Source of the DNA: Amycolatopsis sp. CA-230715
Lineage (GTDB): Bacteria; Actinomycetota; Actinomycetes; Mycobacteriales; Pseudonocardiaceae
DNA length: 64,000 nucleotides
Reading direction: 5' to 3'
Assembly (NCBI RefSeq): GCF_018736145.1
Contig: NZ_CP059997.1
Location: 4,959,501 to 5,023,500, forward strand
The position numbers and the translations under genes were made by a program. The notes under the pieces were generated by a model. The model saw only the letters and a program-made list of their open reading frames with translations, was not told the DNA's origin and searched no databases. The number at the start of each line of letters is the position of its first letter. Position 1 is the stretch's first letter. Of the stretch, positions 42,743 through 51,437 are shown one piece after another.

Positions 42743-43614
42743 CAGCCGAGTGCTTCCAGGAAGTGCGCGACCAACGGGTTCCGGTCGTCGTGGCGCCACG
42801 CGGCGGCGACGGTCGTGCTCGCCGAGCGCGGCCGCACCGGGCGGAAAGCGACACCGGACAATCGGATGCGGCGAATGCCCGCCGGTGCCAGCGAAACGCC
42901 GAGGCCCGCTTCGACGAGTGCGCAGACCGTCTGCCATTCCACCGCGCGCTGCGCGATCCGCGGCGTGAAACCGGCGGTTTCGCACAGGCCGACGATCCGG
43001 TCGTGCAAGCCCGGACCATCCGCGCGCGGCAACAGCACGAACGGGTCGTCCGCCAGATCGGCGATGTCGACCACGCGCCGCGCCGCGAGCGGATGCCGCG
43101 ACGGCAACACCGCCACGAACCCTTCCACCGCCACGGTCCGGAACGACAGCGGCGGACCGTCCTCCGGCGGTTCTCGCACCAAACCGACGTCGATGCGGCC
43201 TTCGGCCAGTGCCGCGAGTTGAGGCGAAGTCGTCATCTCGCGCATCTCCAACGCCACGCCCGGAAACCGCGTGCGAAAGGCATGCAGCAGACCGGGCACC
43301 ACGGTGAGCGCGAGCGACGCGGCGAACCCGATCCGGATCCGCCCCGCATTGCCGCTTCCGACGGCGCGCGCGGCCGCGAGCCCCTCCGCGAGATCGTCGA
43401 GCACCCTCACCGCGACGGGGAGCAGTTCCGCGCCTGCCGCGGTGAGCGCGACCGGCGCCCTGTCGAACAGCGCGTGCCCCACCCGCTCTTCCAGCCTGCG
43501 GATCTGCTGACTCAACGGCGGCTGCGCGATCCCGAGCCGGTTCGCGGCACGCCCGAAGTGGAGTTCTTCGGCGACCACGACGAACGCGCGCAGCTGAGCC
43601 AAGGGCAAGTCCAT
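42742..43614 (-). CDS. LysR-family regulator beside a RidA-like gene
   Basis: 290 aa from ATG 43614 (family start MDLPLAQLRAFVVVAEELHF). HTH in FGRAANRLGIAQPPLSQQIRRLE, effector domain from about 90. Divergent by 71 bp from a Rid-family gene that it probably controls. Its stop codon lies in the arm of an inverted DnaA-box repeat. Confidence 0.9.
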   Translation of the reverse strand: MDLPLAQLRAFVVVAEELHFGRAANRLGIAQPPLSQQIRRLEERVGHALFDRAPVALTAAGAELLPVAVRVLDDLAEGLAAARAVGSGNAGRIRIGFAASLALTVVPGLLHAFRTRFPGVALEMREMTTSPQLAALAEGRIDVGLVREPPEDGPPLSFRTVAVEGFVAVLPSRHPLAARRVVDIADLADDPFVLLPRADGPGLHDRIVGLCETAGFTPRIAQRAVEWQTVCALVEAGLGVSLAPAGIRRIRLSGVAFRPVRPRSASTTVAAAWRHDDRNPLVAHFLEALG

Positions 43615-43685
43615 ACCGTCAGAGATATCAAAATGCCGCAGAAGAAGTATTGGACGTATCAAAAGCGGGAACCTACCGTCGCACC

Positions 43686-44069
43686 GTGACCGAACGACGC
43701 GCGATCCTCAGCGGATCGACCTTCGAAGAGCAGATCGGGTACGCCAGGGCCGTCGTCGACGGCGACTGGGTCCACGTGTCCGGTACGACCGGCTTCGACT
43801 ACTCGACGATGACCATTTCCGACGACGTCGTGGCGCAGGCGGAACAGTGCCTGGAGAACATCGAATCGGCGCTCACCGAAGCGGGCAGCACGTTCGCCGA
43901 CGTCGTCCGCGTGCGCTACCTGTTCCCGGACCGCGACGACTTCGAGCCCTGCTGGCCGGTGCTGCGCGGCCGGTTCGGCCCGGTCCGCCCCGCCGCGACG
44001 ATGCTCGTGTGCGGCCTCGCCGATCCCCGGATGAAGATCGAGATCGAGGTGTACGCGCGACGGCGCTAG
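43686..44069 (+). CDS. Rid-family (YjgF/YER057c) protein
   Basis: 127 aa from GTG 43686, with TACCGT 6 nt upstream (leaderless). Typical features: YARAVVDGDWVHVSGTTG, QAEQCLENIESALTEAG, VRVRYLF and a C-terminal KIEIEVYARR strand. The catalytic-type arginine expected near residue 105 (as in RidA) appears as PRMKIEIE. RidA hydrolyses reactive enamines/imines; other subfamilies have pathway-specific roles. The stop shares CTAG with the convergent MFS gene. Confidence 0.88.
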   Translation: MTERRAILSGSTFEEQIGYARAVVDGDWVHVSGTTGFDYSTMTISDDVVAQAEQCLENIESALTEAGSTFADVVRVRYLFPDRDDFEPCWPVLRGRFGPVRPAATMLVCGLADPRMKIEIEVYARRR

Positions 44070-45307
44070 CGGACCGCCTGCGGTGCGCGGGACCGGACGC
44101 GGATCAGCACCGTCGCGGCCGCGGCGAACGCGAACCCGCCGATCCCGGCGGCGGCGAAACCCCACGCCGACGACGAGTGGTCGAGCACGAACCCGATCAC
44201 CGGATTTCCCAGCGCCAGGCCGAACTTCTGCGCCGCGTCCTGCAACCCCATCGCTTCACCGCGCACCTCGGCTGGCGCCAGCTTGCTGACGCTTTCGCTC
44301 GTCGCCGCGATCGTCGGCGCGCAGGCCAGGTTCGCGGGCACCAGCGCCAGCGAGAGCAGCCACCACGGGTGCACCAGCAGCGCCACCGGGATCATCAGCC
44401 CGGCGAGCAGCAGCATCAGGGTGAGCTGGCTCAGCGAGCGCCGTGCGGCCCCGTGGATGAGCCCGCCGATGAGTGAGGCCGCGCAGATCACCGCGTACGC
44501 CAACCCGGTCCAGGCGACCGAATCCGTTTCCCGCAGCGCCGCGACCAGTGCCAGCTCCATCCCGGCGAGCACGAACACCGCGGCTGCCGCGACCAGCAGC
44601 GTGCCCGCCAGCGGGGCGCCGAGCCAGCTCCGCAGCGGCGGGCGCGCGTGCCCGTGCGCGACTTCGTCCTCGTGCCGGATCGGCGGGTTCCACAGGTAGA
44701 GGAGCGAGCCGACCACGGCGAAGCAGCAGCCGATCGTGGTGAGCGCGACCGTGCTGGAGAACTGGGTGCTCAGCACGATCGCCCCGGCGGGGCCGAGCAT
44801 GAACGACGCCTCGACGGCGACCGTGTCGAGGGAGAACGCGGCGCGCCGCCGATCGGGCGGCACGAGCGCGGTGAGGATCTGGCGTCCGATGGAACTCGCC
44901 GGTACCGCGAGCATTCCGGCGGGCAACGCGACCACGAGCAGCACCGCGTACGGCAGGTGCGGGGCGCTGACCCAGTACGCCGTCGAGGCGATGGTGCACA
45001 GCGCGACCACCGGGCGCAGGCCGTACCGGTCGATGAGGCGGCCCACCGCGGGCGCGCCGAGCGCGCTGCCGATCGTGGTCGCGGTGCCCACCAGCCCTGC
45101 CGCCCCGTACCCGCGGCCGAGCGTGCTCACGATGTGCAGCGTCAGCGAGAGACCCATCGCCGTACCGGGAAGCCTGGCGAAGAACAGCAGCACCAACGAG
45201 AAGCGCACGTCCGGGATGGCGAGAACGCGGCGGTACGACACACCACGATGAGAGCGGAACTTGGTACGCGCGTGCAACTTCTTTTGCGCCGCCGGGACCG
45301 AAGACAC
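44066..45307 (-). CDS. MFS transporter
   Basis: 413 aa from GTG 45307; a GTG about 21 codons later is equally plausible. About twelve hydrophobic segments; LIDRYGLRP after helix 2 is the MFS motif A. Ends convergently with the Rid gene. No substrate can be assigned. Confidence 0.83.
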   Translation of the reverse strand: MSSVPAAQKKLHARTKFRSHRGVSYRRVLAIPDVRFSLVLLFFARLPGTAMGLSLTLHIVSTLGRGYGAAGLVGTATTIGSALGAPAVGRLIDRYGLRPVVALCTIASTAYWVSAPHLPYAVLLVVALPAGMLAVPASSIGRQILTALVPPDRRRAAFSLDTVAVEASFMLGPAGAIVLSTQFSSTVALTTIGCCFAVVGSLLYLWNPPIRHEDEVAHGHARPPLRSWLGAPLAGTLLVAAAAVFVLAGMELALVAALRETDSVAWTGLAYAVICAASLIGGLIHGAARRSLSQLTLMLLLAGLMIPVALLVHPWWLLSLALVPANLACAPTIAATSESVSKLAPAEVRGEAMGLQDAAQKFGLALGNPVIGFVLDHSSSAWGFAAAGIGGFAFAAAATVLIRVRSRAPQAVR

Positions 45308-45330
45308 AACCGCGCGAAAGAATGCGGCAT

Positions 45331-46077
45331 ATGGACGACTTCGCGAAGCGACCCGGATCCGCGCTCGTCACCGGGGGAAGCGGCGGACTCGGCGCCGAGA
45401 TCGTGCGCATGCTCGCCGCCCGCGGTGCGCGGGTGGCCTTCACCTACCTGCGCAACGCCGACGGCGCGGCGAAGCTGGCCGACGAGGTGCCGGGAACCAC
45501 GGCGCACCAGCTCGACCTCGCCGACGAGGAGCGGACCGCGGCCGTGCTCGCCGAGGTCGGCGCCCTGCACACGGTCGTCTACGCGTCCGGGCCGCACGTG
45601 CCCATGGTCCACCTGAGCCGGGTCGAACCGAGCGCGTTTCGCGGGCAGATCGTCGCCGACGCCGCCGGGTTCTTCACCCTGGTCCGCCACGCACTGCCCA
45701 CCCTGCGCGAGAGCAAGGGGTCGCTGGTCGCGGTCACGACGGCCGCGAACCGGCGCTTCCCGGTCCGCGACGGGCTGTCCGCGGCGCCGAAGGCCGCGGT
45801 GGAAGCCGTGGTGCGCGGGATCGCGGCGGAGGAGGGCCGGTTCGGCGTGCGCGCGAACAGCGTCGGCCCCGGCATGATCAACGACGGCACGGCGATCCGG
45901 CTGATCGAATCCGGCGACCTTTCCAAGGAGGCGCTGGAGATCACCCGCCGCAACATCCCGCTCCGCCGCTTCGGGCGCGCCGCCGACATCGCCGAAGCGG
46001 TGTGCTTCCTCGCCTCCGACCGCGCCGGGTTCATCACCGGCCAGTCGCTCGACGTCGATGGCGGCTACGGAGTCTGA
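45331..46077 (+). CDS. SDR-family protein lacking the catalytic tyrosine
   Basis: About 248 aa from ATG 45331 (ATG 45322 adds three residues). TGGSGGLGAE is a normal cofactor loop and SLDVDGGYGV a normal SDR C-terminus, but the YxxxK site reads SAAPK: tyrosine is replaced by serine while lysine remains, and the usual NNAG is YASGP. It may be a non-classical reductase, a thioester/enoyl-type member or a binding protein. Adjacent to furA-katA but with its own spacing (59 bp). Confidence 0.82.
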   Translation: MDDFAKRPGSALVTGGSGGLGAEIVRMLAARGARVAFTYLRNADGAAKLADEVPGTTAHQLDLADEERTAAVLAEVGALHTVVYASGPHVPMVHLSRVEPSAFRGQIVADAAGFFTLVRHALPTLRESKGSLVAVTTAANRRFPVRDGLSAAPKAAVEAVVRGIAAEEGRFGVRANSVGPGMINDGTAIRLIESGDLSKEALEITRRNIPLRRFGRAADIAEAVCFLASDRAGFITGQSLDVDGGYGV

Positions 46078-46092
46078 CACCCGACCGGGGGG

Positions 46093-46117
46093 CTTTTCTT
46101 GACTGATTCCAGAAAAG
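46093..46117 (+). promoter_or_regulatory. Candidate FurA operator and promoter before furA-katA
   Basis: CTTTTCT (46093-46099) and AGAAAAG (46111-46117) are perfect inverted arms around TGACTGATTCC. This is the only AT-rich patch upstream of furA and a natural site for autorepression by FurA, as in mycobacterial and Streptomyces fur-catalase operons. Confidence 0.55.
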
Positions 46118-46136
46118 GCGGCAGGCTGGCGATGCC

Positions 46137-46586
46137 ATGCCACACCAGGAGGAGTTCGTTCGAGGGAGCCTGAAGGCGGCCGGTCTGCGGATCACCGCCC
46201 CGAGGCTCGCGGTGCTCGAATGGCTTTCCGGCCACCCGCACACCACCGCCGACCAGGTCGCGGCCGGGGTGCGCGAGCGGCTGGGCTCGGTGTCCACCCA
46301 GACCGTCTACGACGTGCTGGGTGCGTGCGCCGCCGTCGACCTGGTGCGGCGCATCGAACCTGCCGGGCACCCGGCCAGGTTCGAGACACGAACCGGGGAC
46401 AACCACCACCACCTGGTGTGCCGCGCCTGCGGCCGCACCGAGGACGTCGACTGCGTGCACGGGTCGGCGCCCTGCCTGGAACCTTCGAACACCGCCGGGT
46501 TCCGGATCGACGAGGCGGAGGTCGTCTTCTGGGGCCTGTGTCCCGAATGCGCGAACAACAACCACCACGAGGAGGGATCGGCGTGA
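46137..46586 (+). CDS. furA: Fur-family peroxide/iron-responsive repressor
   Basis: 149 aa. Winged helix (TTADQVAAGVRERLGSVSTQTVYDVL), metal site with DNHHHLVC, structural CRACGR and the C-terminal CPECANNNHHEE. In actinobacteria FurA/CatR paralogues sense peroxide by metal-catalysed oxidation and repress the linked catalase. Its stop overlaps the catalase GTG (GTGA), so the two are translationally coupled. Confidence 0.93.
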   Translation: MPHQEEFVRGSLKAAGLRITAPRLAVLEWLSGHPHTTADQVAAGVRERLGSVSTQTVYDVLGACAAVDLVRRIEPAGHPARFETRTGDNHHHLVCRACGRTEDVDCVHGSAPCLEPSNTAGFRIDEAEVVFWGLCPECANNNHHEEGSA

Positions 46587-48025
46587 CCAAGCCGACCACG
46601 AACAACGTGGGCATCCCCGTCGCCAGCGACAACGACTCGCTGACGCTGGGTGCCAACGGCCCCATCCTGCTCCAGGACCACTACCTCATCGAGAAGAACG
46701 CGCAGTTCAACCGCGAGCGGGTGCCCGAGCGCGTGGTGCACGCCAAGGGCGGTGGCGCGTTCGGCTTCCTCGAGGTCACCGAGGACGTCAGCCAGTACAC
46801 GAAAGCGGCGCTGTTCCAGCCCGGTGCGAAGACCGACAGCCTGATCCGGTTCTCCACCGTCGCGGGCGAGCTCGGCTTCCCCGACACCGTGCGCGACCCG
46901 CGCGGCTTCGCGGTGAAGTTCTACACCTCGCAGGGCAACTACGACCTGGTCGGCAACAACACGCCGGTGTTCTTCATCCGCGACCCGATCAAGTTCCCCG
47001 ACTTCATCCACTCCCAGAAGCGCCGTGCGGACAACCACCTGCACGACCACGACATGCAATGGGATTTCTGGACCCTGCGGCCGGAATCGGCGCACCAGGT
47101 GACCTGGCTGATGGGCGACCGCGGCATCCCGAAGACCTGGCGCCACATGAACGGCTACGGCTCGCACACCTACCTGTGGGAGAACGCGGGCGGCGAGAAG
47201 TTCTGGGTCAAGTACCACTTCAAGACCGACCAGGGCATCGAGTTCCTGACCCAGGCCGACGCCGACGCGCTCGCCGGATCCTCGCGCGATCACCACCTCG
47301 CCGACCTCTACAACAGCATCAAGGCGGGCGAGCACCCGTCGTGGACGCTCTACGTCCAGGTGATGCCGCACGACGACGCGGCGGACTACCGGTTCAACCC
47401 GTTCGACCTGACCAAGGTGTGGCCGCAGGGCGACTACCCGCTGATCAAGGTCGGCAAGTACACCCTGAACCGCAACCCGTCGAACTACTTCGCCGAGATC
47501 GAGCAGGCCGCGTTCGAGCCGGCCAACCTGGTGCCGGGCATCGGCCCGTCGCCGGACAAGATGCTGCTCGGCCGCCTGTTCGCCTACCCGGACGCGCACC
47601 GCTACCGGATCGGCCCGAACTACACCCAGCTGCCGGTCAACGCCGCCAAGTCCGAGGTGAACAGCTACTCCAAGGACGGCGCGATGCGCTACCGCAACCC
47701 GGGCGACCCGGTGTACGCGCCGAACTCCTACGGCGGCCCGCACGCCGACGCCGCACTGGCCGGTGAAACCGCGTCGGCCTACGGCGCGACCGGTGAGGTG
47801 CTCCGCACGGCGTACAAGCCGCACGCCGAGGACGACGACTTCGGCCAGCCGGGCACGCTGGTCCGCGAGGTCCTCGACGACGCCGCGCGCGACAGGCTGG
47901 CGAACAACATCATCGGTCACGCCTCCAACGACGTCTCCCGGCCCGTGCTGGAGCGCGTGTTCGAGTACTGGCGCAACGTCGACAAGAACCTCGGCGACAA
48001 GGTCGCCAAGGCCTTCGAGAAGTAG
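46583..48025 (+). CDS. katA: Monofunctional haem catalase (clade 3, small subunit)
   Basis: 480 aa from GTG 46583. Distal His53 is in RVVHAKGGGAFG, a conserved Asn in NNTPVFFIRDP, and the proximal haem-ligand Tyr near 337 in RLFAYPDAHRYR. The length and absence of a C-terminal flavodoxin-like domain mark the small-subunit, often NADPH-binding class. Dismutates H2O2; expected to be induced when FurA is oxidised. Confidence 0.97.
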   Translation: MTKPTTNNVGIPVASDNDSLTLGANGPILLQDHYLIEKNAQFNRERVPERVVHAKGGGAFGFLEVTEDVSQYTKAALFQPGAKTDSLIRFSTVAGELGFPDTVRDPRGFAVKFYTSQGNYDLVGNNTPVFFIRDPIKFPDFIHSQKRRADNHLHDHDMQWDFWTLRPESAHQVTWLMGDRGIPKTWRHMNGYGSHTYLWENAGGEKFWVKYHFKTDQGIEFLTQADADALAGSSRDHHLADLYNSIKAGEHPSWTLYVQVMPHDDAADYRFNPFDLTKVWPQGDYPLIKVGKYTLNRNPSNYFAEIEQAAFEPANLVPGIGPSPDKMLLGRLFAYPDAHRYRIGPNYTQLPVNAAKSEVNSYSKDGAMRYRNPGDPVYAPNSYGGPHADAALAGETASAYGATGEVLRTAYKPHAEDDDFGQPGTLVREVLDDAARDRLANNIIGHASNDVSRPVLERVFEYWRNVDKNLGDKVAKAFEK

Positions 48026-48043
48026 GCTCCCACCACGAGGTGA

Positions 48044-48072
48044 CGGCCCGGCGAGCAGCGCTCGCCGGGCCG
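48044..48072 (+). terminator. Terminator hairpin after katA
   Basis: CGGCCCGGCGAGC (48044-48056) pairs perfectly with GCTCGCCGGGCCG (48060-48072); loop AGC. Starts 18 bp after the katA stop. Confidence 0.8.
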
Positions 48073-48466
48073 CGTTCGTAGTGTCGTTGTCGTGCGGATC
48101 GCTGGTGCGGCCGTGACGTGTGTGGGTGGCGTCGCGTTCGTGGTGGGACACGCCGCGCGGTGGCCAGCGCGACACGCGGCACGGCGGGGTGATCATGGGC
48201 CGCCGAGCGCCAATGCAGCCATCCGGGGCACCGCGGGCGTCCGATCGGGTGAACCGGTCACCCGTCGTGTCCACAGTGGACAAGTTTCATGATCCTTTGA
48301 GCGAGTGCGGCCGCTTTCGCGTTCACCATTTGCGGGGGTGCGGTGGCGAAACAAATTCGGCACGTAAGGGTTAGAAATAAGCACTTCCCGGTGATCGAGT
48401 GGTGATTCTTCGACACGGTTGGTATCGATTAACCGGTCAGGTCTTTGGAGGCCGGGAGGTAGGAAA
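48073..48466. other. Gene-free region upstream of a secreted-protein gene
   Basis: About 390 bp without a convincing gene; a 66-codon frame from GTG 48092 has no recognisable product or Shine-Dalgarno. GTGTCCACAGTGGACA lies near 48270. The part from about 48340 to 48460 is AT-richer (AAGGGTTAGAAATAAGCAC) and probably carries the promoter and a long leader of the next gene. Confidence 0.5.
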
Positions 48467-49021
48467 ATGAAAAGCAAAATTGCCCGCTCGATTGCCGTGC
48501 TAGCCGTCGGCAGCTTGCTGGCGGTGGCCTCGGGTGGTGTCGCTTCGGCGGGTGTGGCCGACGGCCACGGCTCCACCAGCACCCAGGCGGCCGCCGCGCA
48601 GGTGCTCCAGCTGCGGGACGGACTGACCAAGGTGGCCTACGCCGGTGACGTCGCGGCCACCCGCGGCACGCTGGACAAGCTGAACCCGATGCTGGCCGAC
48701 TTCGCCGCGGGTAAGCGCTACAGCATCCAGGCCGAGCAGCAGAACACCGCCGCGGTCGCGGAGAGCCAGGGCGTGGAGACGAGCAGGGTGCTCGCCGATC
48801 CGGGCACCACACCGAGGCAGTTGCCGCCGGTGCCCTCGCTGCCGAAGCTGCCGCCGCCGCTCGACATCGTGAGCAACCTGCTCACGAACCTGCTGACGTC
48901 GGTGACGGGCCTGCTGGCAGGCCTCCTCGGTGGCGGGCTCCCGCCACTGCCCGTGCCGGGAGTGCCGGGAGTGCCCGGCGTGCCGACGCCCGGCTTGCCG
49001 GTGCCGTTGCCGAAGCCGTAA
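48467..49021 (+). CDS. Secreted alanine/proline-rich protein of unknown function
   Basis: 184 aa from ATG 48467 (GGGAGGTAGGAAA upstream). Signal peptide 1-28 (cut after ASA). The middle is a helical region of about 70 residues; the C-terminal 60 alternate leucine/proline clusters (LPPVPSLPKLPPPLD, then VPGVPGVPGVPTPGLP), perhaps a wall-spanning or adhesive tail. No LPXTG signal. Followed by a strong hairpin. Confidence 0.75.
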   Translation: MKSKIARSIAVLAVGSLLAVASGGVASAGVADGHGSTSTQAAAAQVLQLRDGLTKVAYAGDVAATRGTLDKLNPMLADFAAGKRYSIQAEQQNTAAVAESQGVETSRVLADPGTTPRQLPPVPSLPKLPPPLDIVSNLLTNLLTSVTGLLAGLLGGGLPPLPVPGVPGVPGVPTPGLPVPLPKP

Positions 49022-49046
49022 CCGAAACCCAGTGAATCGGGGGGAA

Positions 49047-49084
49047 CCGGGATCCGGCGTGGCGATGGCCGCGCCGGATCCCGG
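49047..49084 (+). terminator. Terminator hairpin, 13-bp perfect stem
   Basis: CCGGGATCCGGCG (49047-49059) pairs with CGCCGGATCCCGG (49072-49084). It sits between the secreted-protein gene and the convergent hydrolase. Confidence 0.78.
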
Positions 49085-49110
49085 CTCTCCCATTTCCGGA
49101 ATAGTCGCCG

Positions 49111-50163
49111 TCAATTCCCGGCGGGAATGCTGAGCCCGAGCCGGAGCGCGCCGGCCGCTTCCGCGACCGCCTCGCGGAAACGCCGTCCGACGCCGAGGAA
49201 GTTCGCGTAGCCGTGGATGAGGTCCTCCTGGCGGCTCAGCGCCGTGCGGACTCCCGCGTCCTTGAGCCGCCGCGCGTAGGCCTCGCCCTCGTCGCGCAAC
49301 GGGTCGAAGCCCGCGGTGGCGACGTAGGCGGGCGGTAGCCCGCTCAGGTCCTCGGCCAGCAGCGGTGAGATGCGGATGTCGCTCCGGTCGACGCTGTCTT
49401 CGGGCGCGTAGTGGTCGATGAACCAGGTCATGTGCTCGTCGGTGAGGAAGAAGCCGTCGCCGAACAGCTCGCGCGAACGCCTGCGCACCGAGGAGTCCGT
49501 GGTCGGGTAGAACAGCAGCTGGAACGCGGGCGCGGGTCCGCCTCGGCGGGTCGTCACGAGCGCGGTCACCGCGGCCAGGTTGCCGCCCGCGCTGTCCCCG
49601 CCGACCGCGATCCGCGCCGGGTCCGCGCCCAGCTCCGCGGCTTTCGCGTGCGCGTAGTCGAACGCCGCGACGGCGTCGTCGGCCGCCGCGGGGAACACGT
49701 GCTCGGGGGCGAGCCGGTACTCGATCGACAGCACCCTGACGCCCGCGCGCTGCGCGAGGAAGCGCGCGGTGTTGTCGTGGCTCTTGCGGGAGCCGATCAC
49801 GAACCCGCCGCCGTGGTAGAAGACCAGCAGGCCGGACGGTTCCGGCAGGCCGAGCGGGGTGTACAGGGTCGCGGGCAGGTCGCCGGGGATCGTCAGCTCG
49901 CGGGTGCCGACCGGCTCGATCACCGGCCCGCTGACGAGGTGCCGCGAACCGTCCAATGCGACGCGGGACGACACGGCGTCACCGGCCACCAGGCTGGTCC
50001 CGGACAGCCGCTGGAGCCGGAGCAGCAACTGCGCGTCGAGCGCCAGCTCCTGCCCGTCGAGGCGGACGGGTCTCCCGGCGATCGCCCGCCGGACGGAGCG
50101 GGGCAGCGCGTAGAGCAGCTGGGTCGCCGCGGACTGGGCGCGGATCTGGAGCGGTATCGACAT
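49111..50163 (-). CDS. Alpha/beta hydrolase, hormone-sensitive-lipase family
   Basis: 350 aa. HGGGF oxyanion motif at about 117-121, nucleophile Ser191 in GDSAGG, acid D287 in FDPLRDE and His317 in IHGYANF: a complete HSL-type triad. An N-terminal cap of about 100 residues precedes the core. Carboxylesterase/lipase acting on short acyl esters. GGAGG precedes ATG. Confidence 0.92.
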   Translation of the reverse strand: MSIPLQIRAQSAATQLLYALPRSVRRAIAGRPVRLDGQELALDAQLLLRLQRLSGTSLVAGDAVSSRVALDGSRHLVSGPVIEPVGTRELTIPGDLPATLYTPLGLPEPSGLLVFYHGGGFVIGSRKSHDNTARFLAQRAGVRVLSIEYRLAPEHVFPAAADDAVAAFDYAHAKAAELGADPARIAVGGDSAGGNLAAVTALVTTRRGGPAPAFQLLFYPTTDSSVRRRSRELFGDGFFLTDEHMTWFIDHYAPEDSVDRSDIRISPLLAEDLSGLPPAYVATAGFDPLRDEGEAYARRLKDAGVRTALSRQEDLIHGYANFLGVGRRFREAVAEAAGALRLGLSIPAGN

Positions 50164-50277
50164 CGGCCCTCCTTCCGCCCGAGGTTACTGCTCGGTAAGT
50201 TCACGGTTCAACTGTGACCGGGCTATCCGTCCCAAATCCTGGTCCTCCAGTTAGGTCGAGCGTCTAGCCTCGGGAAC

Positions 50278-50856
50278 GTGACTTCGACTGCGGCGATCAA
50301 CGTGCTCGGCATCGGCGGCTCACTGCGCGAGGGCTCCCAATCGGAACGGGCGCTGCGCATCGCGCTCGCCGGCGCCGAGGAAGCGGGCGCGACGACGACC
50401 GTCATCACCGGCCCCGACCTGCAGCTGCCGTTCTACGACACGGCCGTGCTCGACCGTTCGGCCGAAGCCGTGCGGCTGATCGAAGCGATCAGGGCCGCCG
50501 ACGGCGTCATCGTGGTCTCACCCGGCTACCACGGCGCGTTGTCCGGGCTGGTGAAGAACGCGCTGGACTACGTGGAGGATCTGCGCCCCGACCGGCGCCC
50601 GTACCTCGACGGCCGCGCCGTCGGGCTGGCCGCGGTCGCGTTCGGCTGGCAGGCCGCGGTCACCACGCTCGACCAGCTCCGCACGATCACGCACGCGTTG
50701 CGCGGCTGGCCGACCCCGCTCGGCGGCGCGGTCAACTCGGCCGAGGTGAAGTTCGACGAAGCGGGCGGCGCCTCCGACGAGAAGGTCGTCCGCACGTTGC
50801 GGCTCATCGGCAGGCAGGTCGCCGAGTTCGCCGCGGCACACCGCGCCGCCGGCTGA
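50278..50856 (+). CDS. NADPH-dependent FMN reductase family protein (second copy)
   Basis: 192 aa from GTG 50278, with TAGCCT 7 nt upstream (leaderless). Flavodoxin-like: GIGGSLREGSQSE phosphate loop and SPGYHGALSGLVKNALDYVE, similar in class to but clearly diverged from the one at 21641. It precedes Ohr and Dps genes, consistent with a redox-stress cluster. Confidence 0.9.
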   Translation: MTSTAAINVLGIGGSLREGSQSERALRIALAGAEEAGATTTVITGPDLQLPFYDTAVLDRSAEAVRLIEAIRAADGVIVVSPGYHGALSGLVKNALDYVEDLRPDRRPYLDGRAVGLAAVAFGWQAAVTTLDQLRTITHALRGWPTPLGGAVNSAEVKFDEAGGASDEKVVRTLRLIGRQVAEFAAAHRAAG

Positions 50857-50983
50857 TTCGGCGGCGGCGCCGCCGGGTATTCCCCGTCGTGAAAACGGTC
50901 ATGCGCGGGCACTGATCTCCGCATGCGCGTTGTTGTTCCTGGTGAGAGGCTGGCGAAGCCGGTCGAAACGAGGAGGGCACACG

Positions 50984-51409
50984 ATGGCTGACCCGATGTA
51001 CACCGCGGTGGCGACCGCTCGCGGAGACGGCCGAAACGGCGAGGTGACGTCCTCCGACGGGGTGATCGACGAGAAGTTGAGCACGCCCAAGGAGATGGGC
51101 GGCCCCGGTGGCGAGTTCACCAACCCCGAGCAGCTCTTCGCCGCGGGCTACGCCGCGTGCTTCCACAGCGCGCTGCGGTTGGTCGCGAAGCAGGCGAAGG
51201 CCGACGTCGGCGACTCCGAGGTGACCGCGGAGGTCGGCATCGGCAAGACCGACGAGGGCAAGTTCGCGCTCACCGTGCACCTGGACACCAAGCTCACCGG
51301 GATGGAGCAGGGCAAGGCGGACGAACTGGTCGCGCAGGCGCACCAGGTGTGCCCGTACTCCAACGCGACCCGCGGCAACATCGTCGTCAAGGTCACCGCC
51401 ACCACCTGA
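50984..51409 (+). CDS. ohr: Organic hydroperoxide resistance protein (OsmC/Ohr)
   Basis: 141 aa from ATG 50984 (GAGGAGGG upstream). Reactive cysteines C59 (GYAACFHSAL) and C123 (HQVCPYSNATRGN) are at Ohr spacing. It reduces organic peroxides with dihydrolipoyl electrons. Dps follows 28 bp later, so the two are probably co-transcribed. No OhrR regulator is adjacent. Confidence 0.95.
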   Translation: MADPMYTAVATARGDGRNGEVTSSDGVIDEKLSTPKEMGGPGGEFTNPEQLFAAGYAACFHSALRLVAKQAKADVGDSEVTAEVGIGKTDEGKFALTVHLDTKLTGMEQGKADELVAQAHQVCPYSNATRGNIVVKVTATT

Positions 51410-51437
51410 AACCCGTACTGACGAGAGGAGCACCACC

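Noticed and set aside
46307..48283. A 650-codon frame antisense to furA-katA
   Set aside because: Low-complexity valine/arginine composition; the plus strand encodes clear Fur and catalase.
48092..48292. Possible 66-aa gene in the katA downstream gap
   Set aside because: No Shine-Dalgarno, no leaderless -10 box, no recognisable sequence; most of it is arginine-rich filler.
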